DNA of 32,491 nt, taken from Gilvibacter sp. (GTDB lineage: Bacteria; Bacteroidota; Bacteroidia; Flavobacteriales; Flavobacteriaceae). A program made the position numbers and the translations under genes. The stretch spans positions 1 through 32,491 of the forward strand of contig NZ_JABSPU010000025.1 of assembly GCF_013214815.1 (NCBI RefSeq), given 5' to 3'. This document shows, piece by piece, positions 23,171-32,232 of the stretch. The notes beneath the pieces were generated by a model. The model did no database searches and was not told the DNA's origin. It saw only the letters and a program-made list of their open reading frames with translations. The first letter of the stretch is position 1. Every line of letters starts with the position of its first letter.

Positions 23171-24213
23171 GTGTCCTTCTCGTTAAATAGATTCAATCCT
23201 CTTAACCACGCGGTTTTACGCTCTAAAAATAAAATATCCAACAGCAAAAAGAAGACAGCGGCCGCCAAGAACCATTGAAATTGGTCTTTAAAGTCTGCGA
23301 CTTGCTGCGCATCAAAAGTAGATTTGTCCAAATTGTTCAAAATCTCGTTGACTCCGTCTACCAAATCTGCTGTGTTATTACCGTTCAAATAAGCTCCTCC
23401 CGAAGCCTCTGCAATATCCTTCAAGGTCTGCTCATTGAGTTTGGTGCGCACCCGATCTCCATTCTCATCGCGCTTATAACGAATCAAAACACCCTCGCGT
23501 TTGATTGGAATCCAAGCGCCTTCTCCATCATCCTGACCTACACCAATGGTGTAAATGGTAATGCCTTGTCTAGCAGCTTCTCGAGCTACTTCCGCAACTT
23601 CTCCAACATGATCTTCTCCGTCAGAAACAATGAAAAGCACACGATTGATTTGGTCTTCATCATTGTAATAAGTCTGGGACAAATTGATGGCCTCATTAAT
23701 GGCCGTCCCCTGAGAAGACACCATGTCTGTGTTCATGTTGTATAAGAACATCTTGGCCGAACCAAAGTCCGTTGTAATTGGCAATTGCGGAAACGCACTT
23801 CCTGCATAACCTATAATCCCAACGCGATCTCCACCTAAGGTGTTAATCACCTCACTAATGAGTTTTTTCGCCTTTTCTAAGCGATTGGGCGCAATGTCTT
23901 CTGCCAACATACTCTTGGAAACATCCAAAGCAAAAACCAGATCAACTCCTTCTCGTTTAATGGTTTTTAACTCCGTTCCGATCTTTGGATTGACCAAGGC
24001 CAAAACCAAACTAACAAAAGCCAGCCCCAAAACAAGGGCCTTTAACCAAGTTTTAATACTTGAACGCTCTGGAGAGAGTCTATCAAGCAGAGCCTGATTG
24101 GCAAAACGACGCTGGGTACGCTTACGCCAATACAGCACGCCAAGCAGCAATACCAGAAGAACTGGAATTACACCTAACAAATAGAAATATGTCATTTCTT
24201 CCCACTGTATCAT
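23167..24213 (-). CDS. batB: BatB, von Willebrand A membrane protein
   Basis: A 348-aa inner-membrane protein with a metal-binding VWA domain. Two N-terminal membrane segments (YFYLLGVIPVLLVLLLGVLY and LKALVLGLAFVSLVLALVNP) precede the VWA domain with an intact MIDAS: DLVFALDVSKSM (Asp97, Ser99, Ser101), the Thr in SSQGTAINEA, and IVSDGEDHVG. A C-terminal membrane segment (FQWFLAAAVFFLLLDILFLE) closes it. VWA proteins of this class are thought to be clients or partners of the MoxR ATPase encoded upstream. It overlaps batA by one base and batC by four. Confidence 0.94.
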   Translation of the reverse strand: MIQWEEMTYFYLLGVIPVLLVLLLGVLYWRKRTQRRFANQALLDRLSPERSSIKTWLKALVLGLAFVSLVLALVNPKIGTELKTIKREGVDLVFALDVSKSMLAEDIAPNRLEKAKKLISEVINTLGGDRVGIIGYAGSAFPQLPITTDFGSAKMFLYNMNTDMVSSQGTAINEAINLSQTYYNDEDQINRVLFIVSDGEDHVGEVAEVAREAARQGITIYTIGVGQDDGEGAWIPIKREGVLIRYKRDENGDRVRTKLNEQTLKDIAEASGGAYLNGNNTADLVDGVNEILNNLDKSTFDAQQVADFKDQFQWFLAAAVFFLLLDILFLERKTAWLRGLNLFNEKDT

Positions 24214-25220
24214 CAGACAAAACTTCTAAAAAGGGTGTAACGTAATAGCACTTCTAAGAGTAAGAGTCCAAAGGCTACCAAGGTTAAATTGCGAAACATT
24301 TCGCTGTAAGTAGTGAACTTGAATTCTTCAATTTCCGTGCGCTCTAGGGTGTTGATCTCATCATAGATCTCTTCCAGTCTGGTGTTGCTGGAAGCTCTAA
24401 AATATTTTCCTCCTGTTTGGGCGGCAATATCCTTTAAAAGGTCTTCATCAATCTGTACCGGCGTTTTCCCGTAGTGGAAATCTCCATTGGATTTTTGACC
24501 TATAGGCGACATGGCCAATCCATTGGTCCCCAAACCAATGGTATAAACTTTTATGTTGAATTCTACCGCGAGCTCGCTGGCGATCTTCGGATCGATAAAA
24601 CCAGTATTGTTCACCCCGTCCGTAAGCAAGATGATCACCTTGCTCTTAGCTTCGCTTTCTTTAAGACGATTGATCGAGGTGGCGAGTCCCATTCCAATGG
24701 CGGTTCCGCCTTCAATGATACGGTTGTATCTAATGGAATTCATAGCAGACAGTACTATGGTCTTATCACTGGTGAGCGGCGTCTTGGTATAGCTCTCACC
24801 CGCATATTCTACTAAACCAATTCTGTCGTTAGGGCGTTCACTGATAAACTGAGAAGCCACTTTTTTAAGTGCCTCTAAGCGATTCGGCTTTAGATCTCTG
24901 GCGAGCATACTTGCCGAGACGTCAATGGCCATTACAATGTCAATCCCTTTAGTGGTTTTGGTTTTGGAGTTTTCGCTATAGGTTCGCGGTCTGGCCATAG
25001 CGGTGATCAAGATCACTAAGGCCGCGATCCGCAGTATAAAAAGCAGCGGCTTTATTTTACCCAGTAAATTACTGCTGGTCTTAAATCCGTTCAAACTAGA
25101 GATGCGCAAAGAAGCCGTTTGCTTGTCGCGCTTGAAATAATACCATACCCCTGCCGCCGGCACCAAAAGCAGGAGCCAGAACAGTTCTGGATTTACAAAT
25201 TCAAAATTCAATGCGATCAT
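24213..25220 (-). CDS. batA: BatA, von Willebrand A membrane protein
   Basis: A 335-aa paralogue of BatB with the same plan. Its N-terminal membrane segments (ELFWLLLLVPAAGVWYYFKR and FILRIAALVILITAMARPRT) precede a VWA domain with complete MIDAS residues: IDIVMAIDVSASM (Asp100, Ser102, Ser104), the Thr in EGGTAIGMGLATS, and LLTDGVNNTG. A C-terminal membrane segment follows TYSEMFRNLTLVAFGLLLLE. BatA and BatB are expected to form a membrane complex; that is inference from the family. The start overlaps the end of the preceding gene by four bases (ATGA). Confidence 0.94.
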   Translation of the reverse strand: MIALNFEFVNPELFWLLLLVPAAGVWYYFKRDKQTASLRISSLNGFKTSSNLLGKIKPLLFILRIAALVILITAMARPRTYSENSKTKTTKGIDIVMAIDVSASMLARDLKPNRLEALKKVASQFISERPNDRIGLVEYAGESYTKTPLTSDKTIVLSAMNSIRYNRIIEGGTAIGMGLATSINRLKESEAKSKVIILLTDGVNNTGFIDPKIASELAVEFNIKVYTIGLGTNGLAMSPIGQKSNGDFHYGKTPVQIDEDLLKDIAAQTGGKYFRASSNTRLEEIYDEINTLERTEIEEFKFTTYSEMFRNLTLVAFGLLLLEVLLRYTLFRSFV

Positions 25221-26869
25221 TGGGCACCTCCTATTTGCGGTAAACTTTGGTTTACTTCTAGTTCTATTGATTCTGTGATGCGTTTCACCACCTTTTCCAT
25301 GTATGGATCTTCTCCGTCATAAAGTATTCTCACTTGACTGAGCAAGCCAGGCTGTGAGAAGAAATAATGCTCATATTTGATCTTTCTTCCTTTGTCTCCG
25401 TTGGATTTGGTCTCGTTGAAAGAACCGAAAACGCGAGTCCCGCTTAGGCCTTTCCCCGTATTAAAAGATTCATCTTTGATCAAGAGATTCTGAGCCCCGT
25501 TCTCTTCAAAGATCTGTAGCGTTTCGTCAATTAGCTTTTTGACGTCAGATTGCTGAGATAGGTTGTATTCGGTGACATTAACCGTTACCGAAAGGTCATC
25601 ACTTTCTTCACCCAATTGAAAGATCTCTATGTCTTTGACTTGAGCATCGGAGCCTTCTGGCAATTCTACATCAACACGATGTAAAATCTCTGGAGTGGTC
25701 AAAATGACCAAAGGATTTCCGTATTCACTGGTATACCACTGGCCTTCTTCGAGCATCTCTTTGGTAGCATCACCAATGAAGGTCTCTTTAAACTTCTGAT
25801 AGCCCATCACGTTGGCTGTGATCACTATTGCTAATAAAATGACCGTTACACCTCCAAGGCTTCCTAAGATCCAACGCTTTCTGACTTCTTTTCTGCGGAG
25901 CTCTTCCTGGTACTCGAGGTCTTCCAAAAGATCTTCCTCCGTAGGTTCTGGAATGGCTTCTTTAGTAAGATTTACCACCTGTTCAATCTCCTGTCTATCC
26001 GCAGCAGCGATCTCCTGAGCTATTTCTTGCTTGGCAAACTTTACCAAGTCCGCACGTCTTAAAATGCTGTCTAAGGCTCGGATCATATTATCGCTAAAGG
26101 CAAAACTACCTGCATCCTTATGCATTTGTAAGCGTGTAATAAGCTCTGCGGAAGTACTCTCCAAAGCTGTAGCATCAACCTCTCGGTCCAAATAACGCTT
26201 GACAATCTCCGTCAATGCAGAATAATAATCTTTGGAACCCTTTTGAGAGGATAAGGGAGAGTCATCCAAAGCCTTTAATGCAGCAATCGCCTCATCATAA
26301 GCTGGAATCAACTCCTCAGCTTCTTCTAATTCTTTTTTGCGCTTTAAGAACCAATAAATTCCAAAGCCAATGGCGGCAACAGCCAATAAGATCCATAACC
26401 AACCAAAACTCGCCGGGCGATTGCCCACATCCATCTTTTCACGGATGTCAAACATCTTTTGCTTGGTGGTATCAACAACAACATCGTCAATCTCGACCAA
26501 TAGCGAATCGGTAAAGAAAGCTTTCTCACCAATGACCACCCGCTGTCTTGGGATCAAGTACTGGCCCGAATCAAATTGGGTCAATCCGTATTCCTTGATC
26601 AAAGTCTGTCGCTGTTGGTTGTAAGATGTATCGATAGGATAGCTTTCAATGACCTCTAAGGGAAGAAAAGTTTGCCCTTCTGGCATTTGAACCAGATCCG
26701 TAGAGTCTGATTCTACTACCAGTCGGTAGCGCAGCTCTTCACCAATCTTGATCTTGGTAGAATCTAACTCTGCTCGAACCTGAGCCTGCGCATAGCCCGC
26801 CACTATACATAGCAGCAGGGCGATGATTCGCCCCGTATAAAACGGCTTGTATGTTTTGCGTTTAGACAA
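25217..26869 (-). CDS. Two-TM Bat-operon protein (DUF4381-type)
   Basis: A 550-aa membrane protein between the DUF58 and batA genes. Signal peptide (RIIALLLCIVAGYAQAQ), a periplasmic beta domain of BatD type (AELDSTKIKIGEELRYRLVV, TQFDSGQYLIPRQRVVIGEK), a membrane segment (about 155-175), a helical cytoplasmic region with DYYSALTEIVKRYLDREVDA that fits the DUF4381-like part of Bat operons, a second membrane segment (about 335-360), and a C-terminal periplasmic domain. The only reasonable start is a TTG one base after the DUF58 stop (TAAGTTG); later ATG codons would cut the signal peptide. The precise role is unknown; the position suggests it belongs to the same membrane complex. Confidence 0.88.
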   Translation of the reverse strand: MSKRKTYKPFYTGRIIALLLCIVAGYAQAQVRAELDSTKIKIGEELRYRLVVESDSTDLVQMPEGQTFLPLEVIESYPIDTSYNQQRQTLIKEYGLTQFDSGQYLIPRQRVVIGEKAFFTDSLLVEIDDVVVDTTKQKMFDIREKMDVGNRPASFGWLWILLAVAAIGFGIYWFLKRKKELEEAEELIPAYDEAIAALKALDDSPLSSQKGSKDYYSALTEIVKRYLDREVDATALESTSAELITRLQMHKDAGSFAFSDNMIRALDSILRRADLVKFAKQEIAQEIAAADRQEIEQVVNLTKEAIPEPTEEDLLEDLEYQEELRRKEVRKRWILGSLGGVTVILLAIVITANVMGYQKFKETFIGDATKEMLEEGQWYTSEYGNPLVILTTPEILHRVDVELPEGSDAQVKDIEIFQLGEESDDLSVTVNVTEYNLSQQSDVKKLIDETLQIFEENGAQNLLIKDESFNTGKGLSGTRVFGSFNETKSNGDKGRKIKYEHYFFSQPGLLSQVRILYDGEDPYMEKVVKRITESIELEVNQSLPQIGGAQ

Positions 26870-26870
26870 C

Positions 26871-27737
26871 TTAGGCTCTGTTTTTAAAGTATCCCAATAG
26901 TTTTTTCACGTAACTCTCGTCGATTCTACAAGAGAGTTGTCCACTGCCGCTTTTCAAGAATACCTCTTGAAAATATTCCACGCGATCGCGGTAATGGCGG
27001 TTGTAATTTTTTCTGACGGATTTAGATCCTGTATTGACCAAAAGGGTCTCCCCAGTTTCCCCGTCTAACATCTGTACCACCCCTAGGTTGGGAATCTCTT
27101 CCTCTCGAGGATCGTAAATGCGGATTCCGGTCAAGTCGTGTTTACGGCCAACAAGCTTTACCGTGTCCTTGTATCCATCGGCCATAAAATCAGAAAGCAC
27201 AAAAACAATGGCTTTCTTCTTCATGACGTTGATCAAATATTTTAAGGCTTGGTCTAAATCGGTTCGGCGGCTTTTAGGCTCAAATTCCAACAACTCACGA
27301 ATGATGCGCAGAATGTGTGATTTTCCTTTTTTAGGCGGAATAAAGAGTTCGATCTGATCTGAAAAGAGCAGCAGTCCGACCTTGTCATTATTTTGTAGAG
27401 CCGAAAAAGCTAAGGTTGCGGCAATCTCCGTAATGAATTCTTCTTTGAATTGTTCCTTAGTACCAAAAAGTTCAGAACCACTGACGTCTACCAAAAGCAT
27501 CATGGTAAGTTCGCGCTCCTCTTCAAAGACCTTCACATAAGGCTCGTTGTAACGGGCAGTTACATTCCAGTCAATGTTACGCACGTCATCACCGTACTGG
27601 TATTGACGCACCTCGCTAAAGGTCATACCACGACCCTTAAAGGTAGAGTGATACTCGCCCCCGAAAATGTGGTCGCTCAGGCGGCGGGTTTTGATCTCTA
27701 TCTTGCGAACTTTCTTAAGAAGTGCTGCTGTATCCAT
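26871..27737 (-). CDS. DUF58 domain protein (VWA-like)
   Basis: A 288-aa cytoplasmic protein of the DUF58 family. The conserved family region reads FSEVRQYQYGDDVRNIDWNV and TARYNEPYVKVFEEERELTM, leading into a VWA-like half with LLVDVSGSELFG (Asp84, Ser86, Ser88) and the later KAIVFVLSDFMADGYKDT. DUF58 genes sit next to MoxR ATPase genes in most bacteria and are taken as part of the MoxR system. Here the gene lies 43 bases after moxR, and the following gene starts one base after its stop. Confidence 0.94.
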   Translation of the reverse strand: MDTAALLKKVRKIEIKTRRLSDHIFGGEYHSTFKGRGMTFSEVRQYQYGDDVRNIDWNVTARYNEPYVKVFEEERELTMMLLVDVSGSELFGTKEQFKEEFITEIAATLAFSALQNNDKVGLLLFSDQIELFIPPKKGKSHILRIIRELLEFEPKSRRTDLDQALKYLINVMKKKAIVFVLSDFMADGYKDTVKLVGRKHDLTGIRIYDPREEEIPNLGVVQMLDGETGETLLVNTGSKSVRKNYNRHYRDRVEYFQEVFLKSGSGQLSCRIDESYVKKLLGYFKNRA

Positions 27738-27780
27738 TACTCTTTTGACTTGGGTTTGTCTTGGTTAGTAAGGTGCGCTT

Positions 27781-28785
27781 CTATGGTACTTCGATCTGAT
27801 TGACAATCTTGTTGATGATGGCTACGGAGTCAATATTTTCAGCTTCAGCCTCATAAGTAATCCCAACGCGATGACGCAGTACATCGTGTACCACAGCACG
27901 AACGTCTTCTGGAATTACATAACCTCTACGCTTAATGAACGCATAGCATTTAGAGGCCATGGCCAAATTGATACTCCCACGAGGTGAAGCTCCAAAGCCG
28001 ATCAAGCCTTCCAATTCGCTCAATCCGTATTGCTTCGGATTACGTGTCGCAAAGATGATATCCAGAATGTACTTCTCGATCTTTTCATCCATATACACTT
28101 CACGAACGGCTTGTTGCGCTCTTGTGATCTGTTCTAGCGTTACCACTTGGTTCACCTTTTCAAAGGCTCCTTTGAGGTTGGCGCGAATGATCAATTGCTC
28201 TTCCGCCTGCTGCGGGTAGTTAATTACTGTTTTTAGCATAAAACGGTCAACCTGAGCCTCTGGCAGCGGGTAAGTTCCTTCCTGCTCAATTGGGTTTTGG
28301 GTTGCCATTACCAAGAACGGACGGTCCAGTTTGAAGGTCTCATCTCCAATGGTCACCTGCTTTTCCTGCATGGCTTCCAGTAAGGCCGATTGCACCTTAG
28401 CTGGCGCACGGTTGATCTCATCCGCCAAGACAAAATTGGCGAAAATCGGTCCTTTTTTGATGCTAAAATCGTTCTCTTTGATGTTGTAGATCAGGGTTCC
28501 GATCACATCCGCCGGAAGTAAATCTGGAGTAAACTGAATACGGCTAAAACTGCCGTGTACTGCTTGAGATAAGGTATTAATGGCCAAGGTCTTTGCCAGA
28601 CCCGGAACCCCTTCAAGCAAGATGTGTCCTTGCCCGAGTAGTCCTATCAAAAGGCGCTCTATCATGTGCTTTTGCCCTACGATCACTTTGTTCATTTCCA
28701 AAGTAAGCAGGTCCACAAAGGCGCTCTCTTGTTCTATTTTTGCATTTAATGCTCCTATATCAACACTTGCCGTAGCTTGTTCCAT
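27781..28785 (-). CDS. MoxR-family AAA+ ATPase
   Basis: A 334-aa AAA+ ATPase of the MoxR family (APE2220 or MRP type), thought to act as a chaperone in maturing VWA proteins and their complexes. Visible: the Walker A motif LLEGVPGLAKTLAIN (residues 57-70), Walker B FVLADEINRAPAKVQSALLE (Asp122-Glu123), sensor 1 in LVMATQNPIEQEGTYPLPEA, the arginine-finger region AQVDRFMLK, and sensor 2 in GFGASPRGSINLAMASKCYA. It is the first gene of the eight-gene Bat operon. The 260 bases upstream hold the promoter region shared with the divergent SDR gene. Confidence 0.95.
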   Translation of the reverse strand: MEQATASVDIGALNAKIEQESAFVDLLTLEMNKVIVGQKHMIERLLIGLLGQGHILLEGVPGLAKTLAINTLSQAVHGSFSRIQFTPDLLPADVIGTLIYNIKENDFSIKKGPIFANFVLADEINRAPAKVQSALLEAMQEKQVTIGDETFKLDRPFLVMATQNPIEQEGTYPLPEAQVDRFMLKTVINYPQQAEEQLIIRANLKGAFEKVNQVVTLEQITRAQQAVREVYMDEKIEKYILDIIFATRNPKQYGLSELEGLIGFGASPRGSINLAMASKCYAFIKRRGYVIPEDVRAVVHDVLRHRVGITYEAEAENIDSVAIINKIVNQIEVP

Positions 28786-29045
28786 AAATGCTCTTTTTTC
28801 TGAATTTTTTTAGATGGTAATTTTAGTATGCGCAAATTGCCCATTTTCTGCGAAAACTCTTGTTAACAGTTGGTTAAAAGTTCTTGATAAGATAATGAGC
28901 GCTAATGCCTGAGAAATAAGCGTTTTTTATAAATTTTAAGACCTGTTTTTAAGAGGAAAATAACGTTTGGATTCAGGAGTGAAATTTTGCGCATCTAAAA
29001 GTGCAAAAAATTGCATTATTTTCAACAATAAAATTGCCTTAAAAG
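28786..29045. other. Divergent intergenic region, moxR/SDR
   Basis: 260 AT-rich bases between moxR (minus) and the SDR gene (plus). I see no good coding frame. No perfect TANNTTTG box was found for moxR; TAAAATTG (29029-29036) with a TTG 15 bases upstream (29011-29013) is a weak candidate for the SDR gene. Confidence 0.4.
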
Positions 29046-29804
29046 ATGAAAAATTCCATTGCTTTAATTACCGGTGCAACCTCAGGGATTGGTGCGGCCA
29101 CTGCCAGACTTATGGCTAAAGAAGGCGTAAAATTGGTTCTGTGCGGACGCAGAGCTGAGCGTTTAGAAAGCATTGCGCAAGAACTTTCTGCATTAACCGC
29201 AGTACACACGCTACAATTTGATGTTCGCAACCAAGATGCTGTAAATGAATCGATTGCAAGCATTCCTGATTCCTTCAAATCTCTGGACATTCTGATTAAC
29301 AATGCCGGAAATGCACACGGCTTGGACCTCATACAAAACGGCAGCAGCAACGATTGGGATGCCATGATGGACATCAACGTCAAAGGCCTGCTTTATGTAA
29401 CTCAAGCAGTATTACCAGGAATGTTAGCCCGAGAGAAGGGACACATCATCAATATTGGTTCTACCGCGGGAAAAGAGGTGTATCCCAAAGGCAATGTTTA
29501 TTGTGCTAGCAAGCATGCCGTTGATGCCATTAACCAAGGTATGCGAATGGATCTCAATGGAACTCCAATCCGCGTTGGCGCGGTAAATCCAGGCTTGGTA
29601 CAAACAGAATTTAGCGAGGTGCGCTTTAAGGGCGACACCGAAAAGGCAGATAAAGTCTACCAAGGTTACACGCCTTTAAAACCTCAAGATGTCGCAGAAG
29701 CGATCTGGTTCGCCGTGACCAGACCTCCTCATGTAAACATCGCCGATCTCACCTTGATGTGTGTGGATCAGGCGTCATCCATGATCGTAAACAAGACCGT
29801 GTAA
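29046..29804 (+). CDS. SDR family NAD(P)-dependent oxidoreductase (YdfG-like)
   Basis: Intact classical short-chain dehydrogenase of 252 aa, most like the YdfG group that reduces 3-hydroxy or keto acids such as 3-hydroxypropionate and serine derivatives. Cofactor motif: IALITGATSGIGAATARLMA; CGRRAERLESIAQEL suggests NADP preference through the Arg pair. Then DILINNAGNAHG, the catalytic Ser in INIGSTAGKEVYPKG, and the Tyr-x-x-x-Lys pair in VYCASKHAVDAINQGMRMDL. The C-terminal PLKPQDVAEAIWFAVTRPPH is YdfG-like. Three bases separate it from the next gene (TAA AGG ATG), so the two are probably one operon. Confidence 0.92.
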   Translation: MKNSIALITGATSGIGAATARLMAKEGVKLVLCGRRAERLESIAQELSALTAVHTLQFDVRNQDAVNESIASIPDSFKSLDILINNAGNAHGLDLIQNGSSNDWDAMMDINVKGLLYVTQAVLPGMLAREKGHIINIGSTAGKEVYPKGNVYCASKHAVDAINQGMRMDLNGTPIRVGAVNPGLVQTEFSEVRFKGDTEKADKVYQGYTPLKPQDVAEAIWFAVTRPPHVNIADLTLMCVDQASSMIVNKTV

Positions 29805-29807
29805 AGG

Positions 29808-30944
29808 ATGATCAACAAACGTCTTTTGGTCAAATACCTGCTCGCACACAATGACGAGAGCAGCTTTTATGATAAAAAGCGCAAGATTGACATCGGATCC
29901 AAAGAAGGCAAAGCCAAATTTTTAAAGCACATCTGTGCTTTGAGTAACTCCAACCCAGCCAATAACTCGTATATCATCATTGGTGTTGAAGACAACAACA
30001 ACGAGATTTTGGGGGTGGACTTCTTTGACGATTCTAAGATCCAAAACCTGATCAACGCCTACCTGACCAATCCGCCGCAAATTCAATATGAGAACATCAA
30101 CTTTCCCGATCTGGAAGACGGAAAAGTAGTAGGATTGGTAACGATTAGACCCATAAACGAAATCACTTCCTTGCGCAAAAACATCTGGAAGTATTGGGGT
30201 GGGACGGTGTTTTTTAGAGAAGGTAGCATCTCTAAACCGCAGGTCTTTGATATTGAATTGGTGGATCACAATTCTGAGATCGTTGCGGCCATAGAACAGC
30301 ACGCCAGAAACAATATAAAACTTACTTTGGATGGTGTGATTGACTTTATCAATAATAGACATTCCGATATGCCCTCCCACTACCGCGTTTTTAAGGAGCT
30401 GTTCGTGCTCTGTTGGGCAGGCCATACCAAAGAAGTGGATGAAGAAACCTATTATTCACGAGTGGATATTGAGCTGATCAACGAACAGAAACGATTGTTC
30501 TATTCGGCCCTGGATGAAGTCAGCATTAAATACAATGACGACTATTTCAAAATTGTGGAATATGTCTCGCTGGGGTTAAACAATCAGACCAAATACTATC
30601 CTTTAGAAGAGGTGATCATTAAGTTTGAGGACAACGGATCTTACACCATTGAAACGGATTTACTCTTTGATCCGCCACAGTTTGATAAAAAGACACTCCA
30701 TCATTTTTACAACGCCAGCAACGCCCTTTTGGACAAGCTTAAAAAACAGATTCCGCTAACTAAAATGGAGACCAAGGACATCCGAAATCTTCCCAGCACC
30801 TATTTGATCTGCTACCTCAACGATTTTTCTGATGCCAAGGATCGATTAGTTGAGGCCAAACCCTATTTAAAAGCCTACAGTAAGTCGGTTTATGAATCCT
30901 ACAGAGAGTGCATTAGAATCCTCAGAAAAGTCAAGTATAACTAA
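29808..30944 (+). CDS. AlbA_2-type ATP-binding domain protein (DUF5929-like)
   Basis: A 378-aa soluble protein. Residues 10-110 match the AlbA_2/Schlafen-like pattern: ESSFYDKKRKIDIGSKEGKA, ICALSNSNPANNSYIIIGVE, DNNNEILGVDFFDDSKIQNL and a nearby NPPQIQYENINFP. The rest I know only as the flavobacterial DUF5929-type region, with VVGLVTIRPINEITSLRKNI, WGGTVFFREGSISKPQVFDI and a C-terminal helical end. AlbA_2 domains occur in regulators and in some defence proteins, but no nuclease or helicase partner is next to it, and it is widespread in flavobacteria as an ordinary gene. Function unknown. The start ATG follows an AAGG sequence 3 bases upstream. Confidence 0.82.
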   Translation: MINKRLLVKYLLAHNDESSFYDKKRKIDIGSKEGKAKFLKHICALSNSNPANNSYIIIGVEDNNNEILGVDFFDDSKIQNLINAYLTNPPQIQYENINFPDLEDGKVVGLVTIRPINEITSLRKNIWKYWGGTVFFREGSISKPQVFDIELVDHNSEIVAAIEQHARNNIKLTLDGVIDFINNRHSDMPSHYRVFKELFVLCWAGHTKEVDEETYYSRVDIELINEQKRLFYSALDEVSIKYNDDYFKIVEYVSLGLNNQTKYYPLEEVIIKFEDNGSYTIETDLLFDPPQFDKKTLHHFYNASNALLDKLKKQIPLTKMETKDIRNLPSTYLICYLNDFSDAKDRLVEAKPYLKAYSKSVYESYRECIRILRKVKYN

Positions 30945-31046
30945 GGGCCTAGTGGCCAAAGTGTAACAAAATCCGTCCAAGTACACTAATCAAACGGAAG
31001 CTCGGCTTAGTAAAGTAATGTTAACCTGATTAAGTCGCTAATTTCC

Positions 31047-31054
31047 TATCTTTA
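31047..31054 (+). promoter_or_regulatory. Candidate -7 box for the SPFH gene
   Basis: TATCTTTA, one base off TANNTTTG, ends 27 bases before the ATG at 31082. I found no good -33 partner. The intergenic space also has a short GGCC-TAGT-GGCC hairpin at 30946-30957 without a T run. Confidence 0.35.
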
Positions 31055-31081
31055 ACCATCAACATTAAACACTATCTACCT

Positions 31082-32212
31082 ATGGGGCTTTTTGACAAGA
31101 TTAGAGAGAAACTCAGCAACGAATTTATTGACATTGTTGAGTGGCTGGATTATACGGATGATACGATCTGTCATCGCTTTGAACGCTATCAGAATGAAAT
31201 TAAAAACGGAGCACAACTCATTGTGCGTGAAGGACAAACGGCGGTCTTTATCAATGAAGGAGAGCTGGCCGATGTCTTTGAACCGGGAACCTATACATTA
31301 AACACCGAGAACCTACCGATCCTTGCCACTTTAAAAGGATGGAAGTATGGCTTCAACAGTCCTTTTAAGGCGGAGGTTTATTTTGTAAACACCCACTTAT
31401 TTACCGATGAGAAATGGGGAACTAAAAACCCTATCACACTAAACGACGACCGTTTTGGACTGGTAGAGATTCGCGCTTTTGGAACCTATGCCTTTAAGAT
31501 CAGTGATGCTGGAAAGTTCATTGTTGACATTGTTGGAACAGACAACAACTTTACCAATTTTGAGATCAACGAGCACCTTAAAAGTTTGATCGCAACCCGT
31601 TTTACCGATACCATTGGAGAGGCCAATTTACCGATCGAACTCTACGCAGCAAACTCTACCGAACTCAGCGAAACCTGTAAAGAGGTCATGCAACCTGAAT
31701 TTGGAAGCGTGGGAATCTCGCTGGAGAAATTCTTTATTGAAAACGTCTCTATGCCGGAAGATCTTAAAAAGGAGATCTTTGAGTACAGTCGTATTGATAA
31801 ACTGGATCTGGACAAACTGGCCAAGTTCAAAGCAGCCAAAGCCATCGAGGCGGCAGCCGCCAATGAAGGCGGAACTGCCGGCGCCGGAATGGGCATGGGA
31901 ATGGGCTTTGTGCTCGCACAACAAATGGGAAGCCTTATGGGAACTACAGGACAAGCTGCAGCGCCTGCAGCGGCTCCTAGTGGAGCCGTGCCGCCACCAA
32001 TGCCAGCAGCAGTGCAATACTATTACGCCTACAACGGACATCAAGCGGGGCCCGTAAGTTTTGAGCAGCTACGCGCATTATTTGCCAACCGAACCGTGAA
32101 CAAAGATTCCTTGGTTTGGAAACAAGGTATGGGAGCTTGGGCACCCTTAAAAGACGTTGAAGAATTAAAAGCCTTTTTAGGAGGAGCGACCCCACCGCCA
32201 CTGCCTGCTTAA
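31082..32212 (+). CDS. SPFH domain protein with C-terminal GYF_2 domain (YdjI-like)
   Basis: A 376-aa protein. The N-terminal MGLFDKIREKLSNEFIDIVE, VREGQTAVFINEGELADVFE and PGTYTLNTENLPILATLKGW belong to the SPFH group of Bacillus YdjI (virion-core-protein-like), which assembles at the membrane. Residues to about 250 form the SPFH core, followed by a Gly/Met/Ala-rich and Pro-rich linker (about 255-315). The C-terminal GYF_2 domain reads YYYAYNGHQAGPVSFEQLRA, then VWKQGMGAWAPLKDVEEL. GYF_2 domains bind proline-rich or partner peptides. It is followed after 20 bases by a zinc-ribbon gene, and the two look like a membrane-associated pair. Membrane anchoring is not by a predicted TM segment. Confidence 0.88.
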   Translation: MGLFDKIREKLSNEFIDIVEWLDYTDDTICHRFERYQNEIKNGAQLIVREGQTAVFINEGELADVFEPGTYTLNTENLPILATLKGWKYGFNSPFKAEVYFVNTHLFTDEKWGTKNPITLNDDRFGLVEIRAFGTYAFKISDAGKFIVDIVGTDNNFTNFEINEHLKSLIATRFTDTIGEANLPIELYAANSTELSETCKEVMQPEFGSVGISLEKFFIENVSMPEDLKKEIFEYSRIDKLDLDKLAKFKAAKAIEAAAANEGGTAGAGMGMGMGFVLAQQMGSLMGTTGQAAAPAAAPSGAVPPPMPAAVQYYYAYNGHQAGPVSFEQLRALFANRTVNKDSLVWKQGMGAWAPLKDVEELKAFLGGATPPPLPA

Positions 32213-32232
32213 TCTCAGAACCCACATAACCG

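Noticed and set aside
28828-28994. Imperfect inverted repeat ATGCGCAAATT / AATTTTGCGCAT in the moxR-SDR gap
   Set aside because: The arms are 140 bases apart in AT-rich DNA and differ by one base; chance is likely.
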